Source of the DNA: Burkholderiales bacterium
GTDB taxonomy: Bacteria > Pseudomonadota > Gammaproteobacteria > Burkholderiales > Burkholderiaceae
Assembly: GCA_947447845.1 (NCBI GenBank)
Contig: CANFNO010000013.1
Location: 1-16,860, forward strand
Length of the DNA stretch: 16,860 nucleotides
Direction: 5' to 3'
The translations under genes and the position numbers were made by a program. This document shows positions 1 to 8,502 of this stretch, piece after piece (position 1 is the first letter of the stretch; every line of letters begins with the position of its first letter). The notes below the pieces were generated by a model. That model made no database searches. It was not told where the DNA came from and saw only the letters and a program-made list of their open reading frames with translations.

Positions 1-482
1 TCGTCAAAGTAGGCCGGCACAGTAATGACCGCACCAAAAATGTCATCGTTAAAAGTGTCTTCCGCGCGAAAGCGCAGCGTGGCCAAAATCTCACCGCTGA
101 CTTCGACCGGGCTTTTGTCGCCTGCAATGGTGCGCACCTTGACCATGCCGGGCTCGTCAACCAAGGCATAGGGCAGTTTGTTTGCCTGGGCCACATCGCG
201 CAAACCGCGCCCCATCAGGCGCTTGACCGATGCAATGGTGTTGCCAGGATCATTGACCTGATTTTCCAGAGCGTCATAGCCAATCTGGCGGCGCTGCGCA
301 TCCAGATAGCGCACCACACTAGGCAGAATCACCCTGCCCTGGCCATCAGGCAGGCACTCTGCCACGCCATTGCGCACCGAGGCCACAAGCGAATGCGTCG
401 TGCCAAGATCAATACCTACGGCAATACGGCGCTGGTGGGGATTGGGCGACTGCCCGGGTTCAGAAATTTGTAAAAGCGCCAT
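1..482 (-). CDS. hscA: Fe-S protein chaperone HscA (Hsp70 family), N-terminal part, cut by the left window edge
   Basis: HscA is the specialised Hsp70 that works with HscB to release nascent Fe-S clusters from the IscU scaffold in the cytoplasm, driven by ATP hydrolysis. Only the first 160 residues are present; the gene continues beyond base 1. The start of the Hsp70 nucleotide-binding domain is clear: the phosphate-1 loop [14 protein letters not shown] lies at about residues 23-36, and VITVPAYFD, typical of Hsp70 ATPase domains, is at the truncated end. The 19-residue lead before the first strand is normal for HscA and longer than in DnaK. The ATG at 480-482 is 7 bp after the hscB stop codon, with a purine-rich AAGAAAAG just ahead of it, so translation is probably coupled to hscB. 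It is the last gene of the visible isc operon; a ferredoxin gene (fdx) usually follows, but that lies outside the window. Assignment as HscA rather than DnaK rests on the operon position and the N-terminal sequence. Confidence 0.96.
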   Translation of the reverse strand, partial: MALLQISEPGQSPNPHQRRIAVGIDLGTTHSLVASVRNGVAECLPDGQGRVILPSVVRYLDAQRRQIGYDALENQVNDPGNTIASVKRLMGRGLRDVAQANKLPYALVDEPGMVKVRTIAGDKSPVEVSGEILATLRFRAEDTFNDDIFGAVITVPAYFD

Positions 483-489
483 CTTTTCT

Positions 490-1005
490 TTAAGCGAATT
501 GGTCCAGCCGCTGGTTCAGGTCCAGGGCAAATTTTTCAATGAACATCAAAATCCGCACCAGGCCAACCGCGGCAGCGTAATCATGCTGTTCGTCGAGTTG
601 CACGGCGCAGTGATGGAGCACCTGCTCCTTGCTGTTTTGCACCATGTCTGACAACTCTTCCAGAGGCTCCAGACCCCGGGCCTCGTCCAATGCCTCGCGC
701 CATTCCATCTGTTGCATCAGAAATGCATTGGGCATGGCGGTATTGGTGTGCGCGTTAACCGGAAAGCCGGACAGTTCACATAAATAGGCAGCGCGCTTGA
801 TCGGGTCTTTCAGGCGTTGATAAGCTTCGTTGATGCGCACCGACCACTGCATCGCAATGCGCTGGGCTGCAGCACCTTGCGCGGCAAACTTGTCGGGGTG
901 GGCCTCGCGCTGGAGTTCCTTCCAGCGGGCGTCTATTTCCGCGCGGTCCTGGGCGAACTGTTTCTCCAGACCGAACAGTTCAAAGTCATCGTCTTGCAGG
1001 GTCAC
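490..1005 (-). CDS. hscB: Fe-S assembly co-chaperone HscB (J-domain protein)
   Basis: HscB is the J-domain partner of HscA. It binds IscU carrying a cluster and stimulates the HscA ATPase. The protein has 171 residues, the same as E. coli HscB. The N-terminal J-domain carries the diagnostic HPD tripeptide at residues 36-38 (in REAHPDKF), and the C-terminal half is a predicted three-helix IscU-binding region with SGFPVN and MQQMEWRE segments typical of the family. The start codon is GTG at 1003-1005, which overlaps the iscA stop (GTGA on the coding strand). No strong ribosome binding site is visible, so translational re-initiation after iscA is likely. It sits between iscA and hscA in the canonical order. 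Identification is secure from the HPD motif, length and context. Confidence 0.96.
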   Translation of the reverse strand: MTLQDDDFELFGLEKQFAQDRAEIDARWKELQREAHPDKFAAQGAAAQRIAMQWSVRINEAYQRLKDPIKRAAYLCELSGFPVNAHTNTAMPNAFLMQQMEWREALDEARGLEPLEELSDMVQNSKEQVLHHCAVQLDEQHDYAAAVGLVRILMFIEKFALDLNQRLDQFA

Positions 1006-1325
1006 ACGCGAAACGACTCACCGCAGCCGCATTTGTCCCGTTCATTCGGGTTGTTGAATCTAAAGCCCTCGTTCAGCCCCTCGCGGACAAAATCCAGCTC
1101 CGTGCCGTCGATATAAGCCAAGCTTTTTGGGTCCACCAAGACCTTTACGCCATGGCCTTCAAAAACCATGTCTTCAGGGGCGAATTCGTCCACATATTCA
1201 AGTTGGTAGGCCAGGCCCGAACAGCCTGTGGTCTTGACGCCCAGACGTACACCCACGCCCTTGCCGCGCTTGGCAAGGTAACGAGTAACGTGACGCGCTG
1301 CAGCCTCGGTTAGCGAGATGGCCAT
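1002..1325 (-). CDS. iscA: Iron-sulfur cluster carrier/assembly protein IscA
   Basis: IscA is an A-type carrier that accepts Fe-S clusters or iron and passes them to apo-proteins, mainly [4Fe-4S] targets. The product has 107 residues, the usual size. The three invariant cysteines are present: Cys35 in TTGCSGLAY and Cys99 and Cys101 in the C-terminal CGCGESF motif. The ATG at 1323-1325 lies 1 bp after the iscU stop codon. The nearest Shine-Dalgarno-like purine run (AAGAAG) is unusually far upstream inside iscU, so coupling to iscU translation is likely. It overlaps hscB by 4 bp. The full-length family match and operon position make the call firm. The alternative A-type proteins ErpA and SufA are less likely here because of the isc context. 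Confidence 0.97.
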   Translation of the reverse strand: MAISLTEAAARHVTRYLAKRGKGVGVRLGVKTTGCSGLAYQLEYVDEFAPEDMVFEGHGVKVLVDPKSLAYIDGTELDFVREGLNEGFRFNNPNERDKCGCGESFRV

Positions 1326-1326
1326 A

Positions 1327-1713
1327 TCAGTTCAAATGCTTCTTTTTGTAATCCTCTACCGCTGCTTTGATAGCGTCTTCAGCCAGGATGGAGCAATGAA
1401 TCTTCACAGGCGGCAGCGCTAGCTCTTCGGCAATCTCGCTGTTCTTCAGGGCAGCCGCTTGGTCAAGGGTTTTGCCCTTGACCCATTCGGTCACCAGTGA
1501 GCTAGATGCAATGGCAGAGCCGCAGCCATAGGTCTTGAAGCGTGCGTCTTCAATGATCCCGGTTTGCGCATTGACCTTGATCTGCAACTTCATCACGTCG
1601 CCGCAGGCAGGTGCGCCCACCATGCCCGTGCCCACATCCTCATCGCCCTTGTCAAAGGAGCCAACGTTGCGGGGGTTTTCGTAGTGATCAACGACTTTTT
1701 CAGAATAGGCCAT
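1327..1713 (-). CDS. iscU: Fe-S cluster scaffold protein IscU
   Basis: IscU is the scaffold on which IscS-derived sulfur and iron are assembled into [2Fe-2S] and [4Fe-4S] clusters. The 128-residue product is nearly colinear with E. coli IscU. Cluster ligands are Cys37 (in GAPACGDV, with Asp39), Cys64 (in [12 protein letters not shown]) and His106/Cys107. LPPVK, the HscA recognition motif, is at residues 100-104. Numbering after residue 50 is one higher than in E. coli because of a single-residue insertion in the loop NAQTG. A strong ribosome binding site, AGAGGT at 1721-1726, sits 7 nt before the ATG, the clearest in the operon. The gap to iscS is 22 bp and to iscA 1 bp. All functional residues are intact. 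Confidence 0.98.
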   Translation of the reverse strand: MAYSEKVVDHYENPRNVGSFDKGDEDVGTGMVGAPACGDVMKLQIKVNAQTGIIEDARFKTYGCGSAIASSSLVTEWVKGKTLDQAAALKNSEIAEELALPPVKIHCSILAEDAIKAAVEDYKKKHLN

Positions 1714-1735
1714 TTGGTTTACCTCTTTAACTCAA

Positions 1736-2956
1736 TTAATGTGCAGCCCATTGAATCGTGCTGATATCAATGCCGTCTTTGTACATATCCCACAAGGGGC
1801 TCAAATCGCGCAGCTTGGCGACGTTCTTCTTGATGGTGTCCACCGCGTAGTCAATTTCCGCTTCCGTGGTCCAGCGGCCGATCGTCATACGCAGGCTGCT
1901 GTGGGCCAACTCATCGCTGCGGCCCAGGGCGCGCAACACATAGCTGGGCTCCAAGCTGGCCGAGGTACAAGCCGAGCCGCTGCTGACTGCCAGGCCCTTG
2001 ATGCCCATGATGAGCGACTCGCCCTCGACATAGTTGAAGCTCATGTTGAGGTTATGCGGCACGCGCTTTTCCGTGTGGCCGTTGATAAATACCTGCTCGA
2101 TGTCCTTCAGGCCGTCGAGCATGCGGTCGTGCAGGGCACGGATGCGGATGTTCTCGCCGTGCATTTCTTCCTTGGCAATGCGGTAGGCCTCACCCATTCC
2201 GACGATCTGGTGCGTGGGCAGCGTGCCCGAGCGCATGCCGCGCTCGTGACCACCGCCGTGCATTTGCGCTTCCAGCCGAATGCGTGGCTTGCGGCGCACA
2301 AACAGCGCGCCAATGCCCTTGGGACCATAGGTCTTGTGCGAGGTCAGGCTCATCAAGTCGACGGGATGCGTACTTAGATCGATATCGACACGGCCCGTGG
2401 CCTGCGCAGCATCCGAATGAAAGATCACACCCTTTTCGCGGCAAATGGCACCGATGGCAGCGATGTCCTGAATCACGCCAATTTCGTTGTTGACGAACAT
2501 GACGCTGGCCAGAATGGTGTCCGGGCGAATGGCCGCCTTGAACACTTCCAGATCAAGCAGACCATCGGCCTGCACATCCAGGTAGGTAACTTCGAAACCC
2601 TGGCGCTCCAGTTCGCGGCAAGTGTCCAACACCGCCTTGTGCTCAGTCTTGACTGTGATGAGGTGCTTGCCCTTGGACTGGTAGAAGTGTGCTGCACCCT
2701 TCAAGGCCAGGTTATTGGATTCGGTGGCACCCGATGTCCAGACGATCTCGCGCGGGTCGGCACCGATTAGAGCGGCCACCTGTTCTCGCGCTTTTTCAAC
2801 AGCGGCTTCGGCTTCCCAACCCCAGGCGTGACTACGCGATGCGGGGTTGCCAAAGTGATTGCGCAACCAGGGAACCATGGCGTCCACCACCCGCTCGTCG
2901 CAAGGGTTGGTGGCGCTGTAATCCATGTAAATCGGAAAGTGGGGAGTGGTGTCCAT
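1736..2956 (-). CDS. iscS: Cysteine desulfurase IscS
   Basis: IscS is a PLP-dependent class V aminotransferase-fold enzyme that converts L-cysteine to L-alanine. It hands the persulfide sulfur to IscU and to tRNA thiolation and cofactor pathways. From the ATG at 2954-2956 the protein has 406 residues (E. coli 404). Key residues are His106 (TEHKAV), Asp182 (HSDAAQATG), the PLP lysine Lys208 ([12 protein letters not shown]) and the persulfide cysteine Cys330 ([21 protein letters not shown]). The C-terminus ends [10 protein letters not shown], matching the IscU-contacting tail of the family. A GTG six codons upstream (2972-2974) is in frame, but it has no ribosome binding site and would add residues not expected in the family, so I prefer the ATG. 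The gap to iscR is 47 bp and I see no terminator in it. Confidence 0.98.
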   Translation of the reverse strand: MDTTPHFPIYMDYSATNPCDERVVDAMVPWLRNHFGNPASRSHAWGWEAEAAVEKAREQVAALIGADPREIVWTSGATESNNLALKGAAHFYQSKGKHLITVKTEHKAVLDTCRELERQGFEVTYLDVQADGLLDLEVFKAAIRPDTILASVMFVNNEIGVIQDIAAIGAICREKGVIFHSDAAQATGRVDIDLSTHPVDLMSLTSHKTYGPKGIGALFVRRKPRIRLEAQMHGGGHERGMRSGTLPTHQIVGMGEAYRIAKEEMHGENIRIRALHDRMLDGLKDIEQVFINGHTEKRVPHNLNMSFNYVEGESLIMGIKGLAVSSGSACTSASLEPSYVLRALGRSDELAHSSLRMTIGRWTTEAEIDYAVDTIKKNVAKLRDLSPLWDMYKDGIDISTIQWAAH

Positions 2957-3003
2957 GAGTCGCTCGGCGTTCACTGAAAAGAAGGAAAGGTTTGCTTTTG
3001 CAA

Positions 3004-3540
3004 TTAGTTCTTGGAAAAGGCATTGCCCAATGCAAACACCGAATTTGGCGCATTGATACGCATGGGCTTAACCACCGGCATAGCCGAGATGGCGCGCTTA
3101 ACCGTGGGCTTGTCTTCAATCAGTAGGCCCTTGGCCAACTGGTCATCCACCAGCTTCTGCAGGGTCACCGAGTCCAGAAACTCGACCATACGGGTGTTCA
3201 ATGAGGCCCACAGGTCATGGGTCATGCAGCGGTTGCCTTCGCCCAGGCAGTTTTCCTTGCCGCCGCATTGGGTGGCATCAATCGGCTCGTCCACCGACAC
3301 GATGATGTCAGCCACGGTGATGTCTGAAGCTTTGCGGGCCAGCGTGTAACCGCCACCGGGGCCACGTGTGGACTCGACCAATTCGTGGCGGCGCAACTTG
3401 CCAAACAGTTGCTCCAAGTAGGACAGAGAGATTTGCTGGCGCTGGCTGATCGCAGCCAGGGTGACGGGGCCGCTGGCCTGGCGCAGTCCCAGGTCAATCA
3501 TGGCGGTAACCGCAAAGCGGCCTTTTGTAGTGAGACGCAT
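3004..3540 (-). CDS. iscR: Rrf2-family Fe-S cluster regulator IscR
   Basis: IscR is a [2Fe-2S]-sensing winged-helix transcription factor. The holo form represses the isc operon, so synthesis of the assembly machinery follows demand. The 178-residue protein starts [14 protein letters not shown] and has the DNA-recognition helix region [13 protein letters not shown] (about residues 39-51) and the wing GPGGGYTLA (about 60-68). The cluster-binding loop contains Cys92, Cys98 and Cys105 with His108 (RCMTH). The Cys98-Cys105 spacing is one residue longer than the C-X5-C-X5-C of E. coli. The C-terminus is longer than E. coli IscR (162 aa) by a poorly conserved tail ending LGNAFSKN. A good ribosome binding site, AAGGAA at 3547-3552, is 6 nt before the ATG. 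First gene of the isc operon; an IscR-type operator lies just upstream. Confidence 0.97.
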   Translation of the reverse strand: MRLTTKGRFAVTAMIDLGLRQASGPVTLAAISQRQQISLSYLEQLFGKLRRHELVESTRGPGGGYTLARKASDITVADIIVSVDEPIDATQCGGKENCLGEGNRCMTHDLWASLNTRMVEFLDSVTLQKLVDDQLAKGLLIEDKPTVKRAISAMPVVKPMRINAPNSVFALGNAFSKN

Positions 3541-3560
3541 GATGAGTTCCTTCGGTCCAA

Positions 3561-3586
3561 TTGGTTGACTAACGGCCTCAAGTATA
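3561..3586 (-). promoter_or_regulatory. Putative isc operon promoter -10 element with overlapping type 1 IscR operator
   Basis: On the minus strand upstream of iscR there is a TATACT -10 hexamer (3581-3586), but no convincing -35 about 17 bp further up (best GAGCAA). IscR-controlled and other activated promoters often have weak -35 boxes. Overlapping it at 3561-3585 is a 25-bp stretch that matches the published type 1 IscR consensus (ATASYYGACTRWWWYAGTCRRSTAT) at 18 of 25 positions by my hand alignment. It includes the half sites ATACTTGA and TAGTCAAC. The mismatches are mostly in the central spacer. Location on the -10 and transcribed start region fits autorepression. The consensus is established for E. 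coli; that it holds here is inference. Confidence 0.6.
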
Positions 3587-3640
3587 GCAATAAACCAAGC
3601 AATTTGCTCGGGTAACTAGACTGTTCAGTCGCAAGACCTT

Positions 3641-5776
3641 CTATTTTGAAGGGATTGGCAGCAAAACCAGGTTGTCCGAGCCCGGAGCACCGAAGGCCTG
3701 CTGCTTCAAGATGCCCAACTGATCACGCACACGCGCCGCCTTTTCGAACTCCAGATTGCGCGCGTGCTCCATCATCAGCTTCTCCAGCCGTTTGATTTCG
3801 CGCGACACATCCTTTTCGCTCATGTCTTCCACCTTGGCCCGCTCGACAGCGTCGCGTTCCAAGCGCTCGGCTTCCTTGCCCGCCTTCTCGCTGTAAACGC
3901 CGTCGATCAGGTCGCGCACCTTCTTGACGATGGCACGCGGCGTAATGCCTCGTTCCAGGTTGTGTGCCACCTGTTTTGCACGTCGGCGCTCGGTTTCGCC
4001 CATCGCACGCGCCATGGAGTCGGTGATCTTGTCAGCGTAAAGAATCGCCCTGCCCTCCAAATTGCGAGCGGCACGGCCAATGGTCTGAATCAGTGAGCGT
4101 TCGGAGCGCAAAAAGCCTTCCTTGTCGGCGTCCAGAATGGCCACCAGCGAGACCTCGGGAATGTCCAGGCCTTCGCGCAGCAGGTTGATCCCAACCAGCA
4201 CGTCGAAAGTTCCCAGGCGCAAGTCTCGCAGGATTTCAACCCGCTCCACAGTGTCCACATCGCTGTGTAAATAGCGCACTTTGACGCCGTTGTCGCTCAG
4301 GTAATCGGTGAGTTGCTCCGCCATGCGTTTGGTCAAAGTCGTGATCAGCACACGCTCGTTTTTATCCACCCGGATGCGGATTTCCTGCAGCACATCGTCC
4401 ACCTGCGTGGTGGCAGGGCGTACCTCCACTTCGGGGTCCACCAAGCCTGTGGGTCTCACCAACTGTTCCACCACTTGGCCAGCGTGGTCCTTTTCCCATT
4501 GCGCCGGGGTCGCTGACACAAAGACGGCCTGGCGCATGCGCGCCTCGAACTCTTCAAACTTCAATGGCCGGTTGTCCAGTGCGCTGGGTAGACGAAAGCC
4601 GTATTCCACCAGCGTGGTCTTGCGGGAGCGGTCGCCGTTGTACATGCCGCCAAACTGGCCGATCAGCACATGGCTTTCGTCCAGGAACATCACCGCGTCC
4701 TTTGGCAGGTAGTCGGTTAGCGTGGCCGGTGGATCGCCAGGGGCCGCGGCACTTAGGTGGCGCGAGTAGTTCTCGATGCCTTTGCAATGCCCCACTTCGC
4801 TGAGCATTTCAAGGTCAAAGCGGGTGCGCTGCTCCAAGCGCTGCGCTTCCACGAGTTTGCCCATGGAGACAAACTCCTTGAGCCGGTCGGCCAATTCCAG
4901 CTTGATGGTCTCCACGGCCGCCAACACTTGTTCGCGCGGCGTCACGTAATGGCTGCTGGGGTAGACGGTAAAACGCGGGATCTTCTGGCGGATGCGCCCG
5001 GTCAGCGGGTCGAACAGTTGCAGCGATTCAATCTCGTCATCAAACAGCTCGATGCGAATCGCCATTTCAGAATGTTCGGCCGGGAAGATATCGATGGTGT
5101 CGCCGCGCACGCGAAAGGCGCCACGCGAGAAGTCGATGTCATTGCGCTGGTACTGCATGCGCACCAACTGGCTGATCAAGTCGCGCTGGCCTTGTTTGTC
5201 GCCGACGCGCAGGGTCATGATCATCTTGTGATACGCCTCGGGTTGGCCGATGCCGTAGATGGCCGACACGGTGGCCACGATGATCACGTCGCGCCGCTCC
5301 AGCACGCTCTTGGTACAGGACAAGCGCATTTGCTCAATGTGCTCGTTGATCGCCGAGTCCTTCTCGATGAAAAGGTCGCGCTGCGGCACATAGGCCTCTG
5401 GTTGGTAGTAGTCGTAATAGCTGACGAAATACTCCACCGCGTTCTTGGGAAAGAACTCGCGGAACTCGCTATAAAGCTGCGCCGCCAGCGTCTTGTTGGG
5501 TGCAAACACAATCGCCGGGCGGCCCAACTGCGCAATCACATTGGCCATGGTGAAGGTCTTGCCTGATCCCGTAACTCCCAGCAGGGTCTGAAACACTTCG
5601 CCGTCGTTAATGCCTTCAACCAATTGACGGATGGCTTCCGGCTGATCACCCGCTGGTGGATAGGGTTGGAATAGCTCAAAGGGCGAATCGGGGAAACGGA
5701 CAAAGGTGCCGGTGCGCTCCGCTTCCCCGGACTCGGCCGCAACAACAACAGGCACAACAGACTTGGAAACAGGCAT
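3641..5776 (-). CDS. uvrB: Excinuclease ABC subunit UvrB
   Basis: UvrB is the damage-verifying helicase-like subunit of nucleotide excision repair; UvrA loads it and it recruits UvrC. The protein has 711 residues from the ATG at 5774-5776. It shows Walker A GVTGSGKT (67-74), the beta-hairpin region [13 protein letters not shown] (120-132) that inserts behind the lesion, Walker B DESH (366-369), helicase motif [11 protein letters not shown] (564-572), and a C-terminal UVR domain (about 657-692, [22 protein letters not shown]) for UvrC binding. It is longer than E. coli UvrB (673 aa) because of an approximately 30-residue N-terminal extension before [20 protein letters not shown] and a short C-terminal tail. 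An in-frame TTG three codons upstream (5783-5785) would give 714 residues; neither start has a clear ribosome binding site. The gene is divergent from the aminotransferase gene and 100 bp from iscR, with the same orientation as the isc operon. Confidence 0.98.
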   Translation of the reverse strand: MPVSKSVVPVVVAAESGEAERTGTFVRFPDSPFELFQPYPPAGDQPEAIRQLVEGINDGEVFQTLLGVTGSGKTFTMANVIAQLGRPAIVFAPNKTLAAQLYSEFREFFPKNAVEYFVSYYDYYQPEAYVPQRDLFIEKDSAINEHIEQMRLSCTKSVLERRDVIIVATVSAIYGIGQPEAYHKMIMTLRVGDKQGQRDLISQLVRMQYQRNDIDFSRGAFRVRGDTIDIFPAEHSEMAIRIELFDDEIESLQLFDPLTGRIRQKIPRFTVYPSSHYVTPREQVLAAVETIKLELADRLKEFVSMGKLVEAQRLEQRTRFDLEMLSEVGHCKGIENYSRHLSAAAPGDPPATLTDYLPKDAVMFLDESHVLIGQFGGMYNGDRSRKTTLVEYGFRLPSALDNRPLKFEEFEARMRQAVFVSATPAQWEKDHAGQVVEQLVRPTGLVDPEVEVRPATTQVDDVLQEIRIRVDKNERVLITTLTKRMAEQLTDYLSDNGVKVRYLHSDVDTVERVEILRDLRLGTFDVLVGINLLREGLDIPEVSLVAILDADKEGFLRSERSLIQTIGRAARNLEGRAILYADKITDSMARAMGETERRRAKQVAHNLERGITPRAIVKKVRDLIDGVYSEKAGKEAERLERDAVERAKVEDMSEKDVSREIKRLEKLMMEHARNLEFEKAARVRDQLGILKQQAFGAPGSDNLVLLPIPSK

Positions 5777-5806
5777 GGCAGGCAATATTTACGGTGGCAA
5801 AGGATG

Positions 5807-5826
5807 AACTGTAGACCAGCTCAGTC
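5807..5826 (-). promoter_or_regulatory. Possible degenerate LexA (SOS) box upstream of uvrB
   Basis: About 31 bp upstream of the uvrB start is CTGT-N8-TCAG (5809-5824, plus strand). This resembles the LexA pattern CTGT-N8-ACAG with one core mismatch, but it has a G/C-rich centre instead of the preferred alternating A/T. On the uvrB strand it overlaps a candidate -10 TACAGT (5808-5813), with TTGAAC 19 bp upstream (5833-5838). The position would suit SOS repression of uvrB, which is known in E. coli, but the match is weak. Rest of the 5777-5936 divergent region: a small CATCG-TTGG-CGATG hairpin (5870-5883), and a TAAAAT (5895-5900) that could be a -10 for the aminotransferase gene without a good -35. 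Confidence 0.25.
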
Positions 5827-5936
5827 CATCGGGTTCAAGCAAGGACAACAAAACACGTCTTTGTGCGGCCATCGTTGGCGATGCAAAGGACAAGTAAAAT
5901 CTGGGGTATTCCCTAACTCAACTACAGGACTTGTTC

Positions 5937-7133
5937 ATGTCTCTCTTTTCCGCCGTCGAAATGGCCCCCCGCGACCCCATTCTGGGTCTGAACGAGCAGT
6001 TCAATGCGGACACCAACCCCAATAAGGTCAATCTCGGCGTCGGCGTGTATTTCGGCGACGACGGCAAGCTCCCCCTGTTGCAATGCGTACAGGCCGCTGA
6101 AAAGACCATGATGGAAAAGCCTACGGCACGCGGTTACCTGCCTATCGATGGTATTGCCGCCTATGACGCGGCAGTCAAGACCCTGGTTTTTGGTGCCGAC
6201 AGTGAACCCGTGACCTCCGGCCGCGTGGCTACAGTGCAAGCCATCGGCGGCACCGGTGGTTTGAAAATTGGTGCCGACTTTCTGAAGCACCTAAGCCCCA
6301 ATGCCAAGGTGCTGATCTCCGACCCTAGCTGGGAAAACCACCGCGCCCTCTTCACCAACGCCGGCTTTGTGGTGGAAACCTACGCCTACTACGATGCGGC
6401 CAAGCGTGGTGTCGACTTTGACGCCATGCTGGCCAGCCTGAACGCTGCTGCCCCTGGCACCATCATCGTGCTCCATGCCTGCTGCCATAACCCGACAGGC
6501 TATGACATCACGCCAGCACAGTGGGAACAGGTGATTGCGGTGGTTAAAGCCAAGCAACTTACTCCGTTCCTCGACATGGCCTACCAGGGCTTTGGCTACG
6601 GCATCCAGGAAGACGGCGCAGTGATCGGCCAGTTTGTTGCTGCCGGTCTGAATTTCTTTGTGTCGACATCCTTCTCCAAGAGCTTCAGTCTTTATGGTGA
6701 ACGCGTTGGCGGCCTGTCCGTTCTGTGCCAGGACAAAGAGGAAGCCGGTCGCGTGATGAGCCAGCTGAAAATCGTGATCCGCACCAACTACTCCAACCCA
6801 CCCACCCATGGTGGCGCCGTGGTGGCCGCCGTGCTGAACAACCCCGAGCTGCGCGCCTTGTGGGAAAAAGAGTTGGGCGAGATGCGCGTGCGCATCAAGG
6901 CCATGCGCCAGAAGCTGGTGGATGGCCTGAAGGCAGCGGGTGTGAAGCAGGATATGAGCTTCATCACGACCCAGATCGGCATGTTCAGCTACTCGGGCCT
7001 TTCCAAGGACCAAATGGTGCGCCTGCGCAGCGAATTTGGCGTTTATGGCACGGACACCGGTCGCATGTGCGTGGCGGCGCTCAACAGCAAGAACATTGAC
7101 TACGTCTGCGCCTGCATTGCGAAGGTGATCTGA
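5937..7133 (+). CDS. Aromatic-amino-acid / aspartate aminotransferase (class I, TyrB/AspC type)
   Basis: Cytoplasmic PLP enzyme of fold type I, subgroup I-alpha. It transfers the amino group between aspartate or aromatic amino acids and 2-oxoglutarate, linking amino acid metabolism to oxaloacetate. The 398-residue length matches E. coli AspC (396) and TyrB (397). Visible motifs are LNEQFNADTNPNKVNLGVGVY at the N-terminus, the phosphate-binding GGTGGLK (about 104-110), Trp132, Asn185 in HNPTG, Asp213 and Tyr216 in FLDMAYQGFGYG, PLP Lys248 in STSFSKSFSLYGERVG, Arg256, and carboxylate-binding Arg376 in TGRMCVAALN. The ATG at 5937 has AGGA at 5926-5929, 7 nt upstream; a TTG two codons earlier is unlikely to be the start. 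It is divergent from uvrB and followed 10 bp later by the PLC-like gene. Sequence alone does not separate tyrB from aspC, so no symbol is given. Confidence 0.93.
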   Translation: MSLFSAVEMAPRDPILGLNEQFNADTNPNKVNLGVGVYFGDDGKLPLLQCVQAAEKTMMEKPTARGYLPIDGIAAYDAAVKTLVFGADSEPVTSGRVATVQAIGGTGGLKIGADFLKHLSPNAKVLISDPSWENHRALFTNAGFVVETYAYYDAAKRGVDFDAMLASLNAAAPGTIIVLHACCHNPTGYDITPAQWEQVIAVVKAKQLTPFLDMAYQGFGYGIQEDGAVIGQFVAAGLNFFVSTSFSKSFSLYGERVGGLSVLCQDKEEAGRVMSQLKIVIRTNYSNPPTHGGAVVAAVLNNPELRALWEKELGEMRVRIKAMRQKLVDGLKAAGVKQDMSFITTQIGMFSYSGLSKDQMVRLRSEFGVYGTDTGRMCVAALNSKNIDYVCACIAKVI

Positions 7134-7143
7134 GCAACCCTCG

Positions 7144-8487
7144 ATGAAGCTCCTCCACACCGCAATATTGCTGTTAGCAGGGCTTGCTGCTACGCAAGTT
7201 CTGGCGTGGGAAAATCACAGCTTGGCGGCCTATCGGGCATTTGAAAAGATGCCTGAGGTTGTCAATGCTTCCACGGTAACGGTGGAGCCACTGGAGGCGT
7301 TTCTAAGGGCGGAAGAAAACACACTGGAGGCCTTGCTGGCCAGTCAGGAAGCCTGGGCAATTTCCAATCTGGAACGCTACCCGGCACGCCCGGTGGAATT
7401 GGCATTTAAGGCCGATCCAACACGCTCGGACCAAGGACGCCGTCAAGCGTTTTTAGTGGCCCTTCGGGTCGCGCCCAATAGCCGCTTTGCACTGTACTTC
7501 CAGCCCGACCCATGGAATCCAATTACAGGCACACCAATGGCGCAGGGCTCCGTAAGCACGCTTCCGGAACCCAGTGGCCATACCAGCATTCCACTATCCG
7601 TGAAAGCTGGCGATACCGTCTCCGCGCTCACGATACTGGCCTCAGCGACCGACGAACCCGACTACGGTTTAGACATCAACCTTTGGTCGGACAGCCCATC
7701 CGACTGGGGCGGCGTTTATGGCTTCGGACCTCAACCCTTTGGAAATCCGGCTCTGCCTTACTCCACCCAAGCGCCTTTTCATATGGGCTTCATGCACGAA
7801 GGCCGCTTGCTCTATCTGGCTGCTCCCTTTATCAAGCGTACCTACCCATTGCTGCGATCACACCAGTTTTCGACACTGTCGGCACTGGCCTTTCGTACCG
7901 GTCATGGATATTGGGGTTGGCGCTTTGCCGGACTATCGCTGCACTACCTGCAGGACTTGACCCAACCATTCCACGCCACCCTGGCACCAGGCGAATCCAG
8001 TGCCAAGCTGCTGGTAGCAAATGCACTTGCCATGGCGGGTCTACCCCGCATGAAAAATGACTTGGTGGTGTTGCTATCCAACCGCCATCTGGTGTTTGAA
8101 AAATACCTTACTGAATTAATGCAACGTTCGGTGACACAGCAGCAGGAAAGCGACCTTGAAAAGGCCTTGCACAATCAGGACAAGGACCACACCTACCCGG
8201 AGTGGAGCGACCGCTATTTGCGCGACGTTGTCAGCCAGCAAGCCAACAGGGCAGCAAATTCCCTGGTACCCCTTCTGTTGGCGACGATGCCAACAAGGTA
8301 CGTATCGGACCCGAGTTTTGATTTTTCTAGTGAAGAAGGCAGTATCAAACTGCTTGTTGATGCCGCTAAACAGGACCGACCAGAGCGCGCAAGACTGGAT
8401 GCAGCACTGGTCGATTTAATGGCAAACTTTGGCGCGCACAGTCGAAACGCCTTACGCGGCATACTTAGGGCAAGCACTCCACCTTAG
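7144..8487 (+). CDS. Secreted protein resembling zinc-dependent phospholipase C / P1 nuclease, enlarged
   Basis: Hypothetical exported protein of 447 residues. Residues 1-21 (MKLLHTAILLLAGLAATQVLA) form a signal peptide with a likely cleavage A21|W22, leaving an N-terminal Trp. In Bacillus cereus phospholipase C and P1 nuclease the mature N-terminal Trp is a zinc ligand. Further superfamily-like signatures are HYLQDLTQPFHA (His267, Asp271, His277), which matches the H-x3-D-x5-H zinc motif, and NRHLVFEKYL (His315, Glu319), which matches H-x3-E. His254 in RTGHGYWGWR may also contribute. Classical PLCs have about 245 mature residues. Here about 200 residues (roughly 40-250), including AFLVALRV and VSVKAGDTV segments that look beta-rich, lie between the N-terminal Trp and the zinc helix, and the C-terminus is also long. 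No clear ribosome binding site; the 10-bp gap suggests an operon with the aminotransferase gene. Third codon positions look less G/C-biased than in the neighbours. Activity and substrate are unknown. Confidence 0.72.
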   Translation: MKLLHTAILLLAGLAATQVLAWENHSLAAYRAFEKMPEVVNASTVTVEPLEAFLRAEENTLEALLASQEAWAISNLERYPARPVELAFKADPTRSDQGRRQAFLVALRVAPNSRFALYFQPDPWNPITGTPMAQGSVSTLPEPSGHTSIPLSVKAGDTVSALTILASATDEPDYGLDINLWSDSPSDWGGVYGFGPQPFGNPALPYSTQAPFHMGFMHEGRLLYLAAPFIKRTYPLLRSHQFSTLSALAFRTGHGYWGWRFAGLSLHYLQDLTQPFHATLAPGESSAKLLVANALAMAGLPRMKNDLVVLLSNRHLVFEKYLTELMQRSVTQQQESDLEKALHNQDKDHTYPEWSDRYLRDVVSQQANRAANSLVPLLLATMPTRYVSDPSFDFSSEEGSIKLLVDAAKQDRPERARLDAALVDLMANFGAHSRNALRGILRASTPP

Positions 8488-8502
8488 CGTGGAAATTGCT
8501 GT

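Noticed and set aside
370..651. 93-codon plus-strand open frame over the hscA-hscB junction
   Set aside because: It covers two well-supported genes on the other strand and has no recognisable features.
3619..3630. GACTGAACAGTC palindrome just after uvrB as an intrinsic terminator
   Set aside because: The stem is only 4-5 bp and no T-tract follows on the uvrB strand.
5870..5883. CATCG-TTGG-CGATG hairpin between uvrB and the aminotransferase gene as a riboswitch or attenuator
   Set aside because: A single 5-bp stem with no conserved aptamer-like elements or terminator; such stems occur by chance in high-GC DNA.
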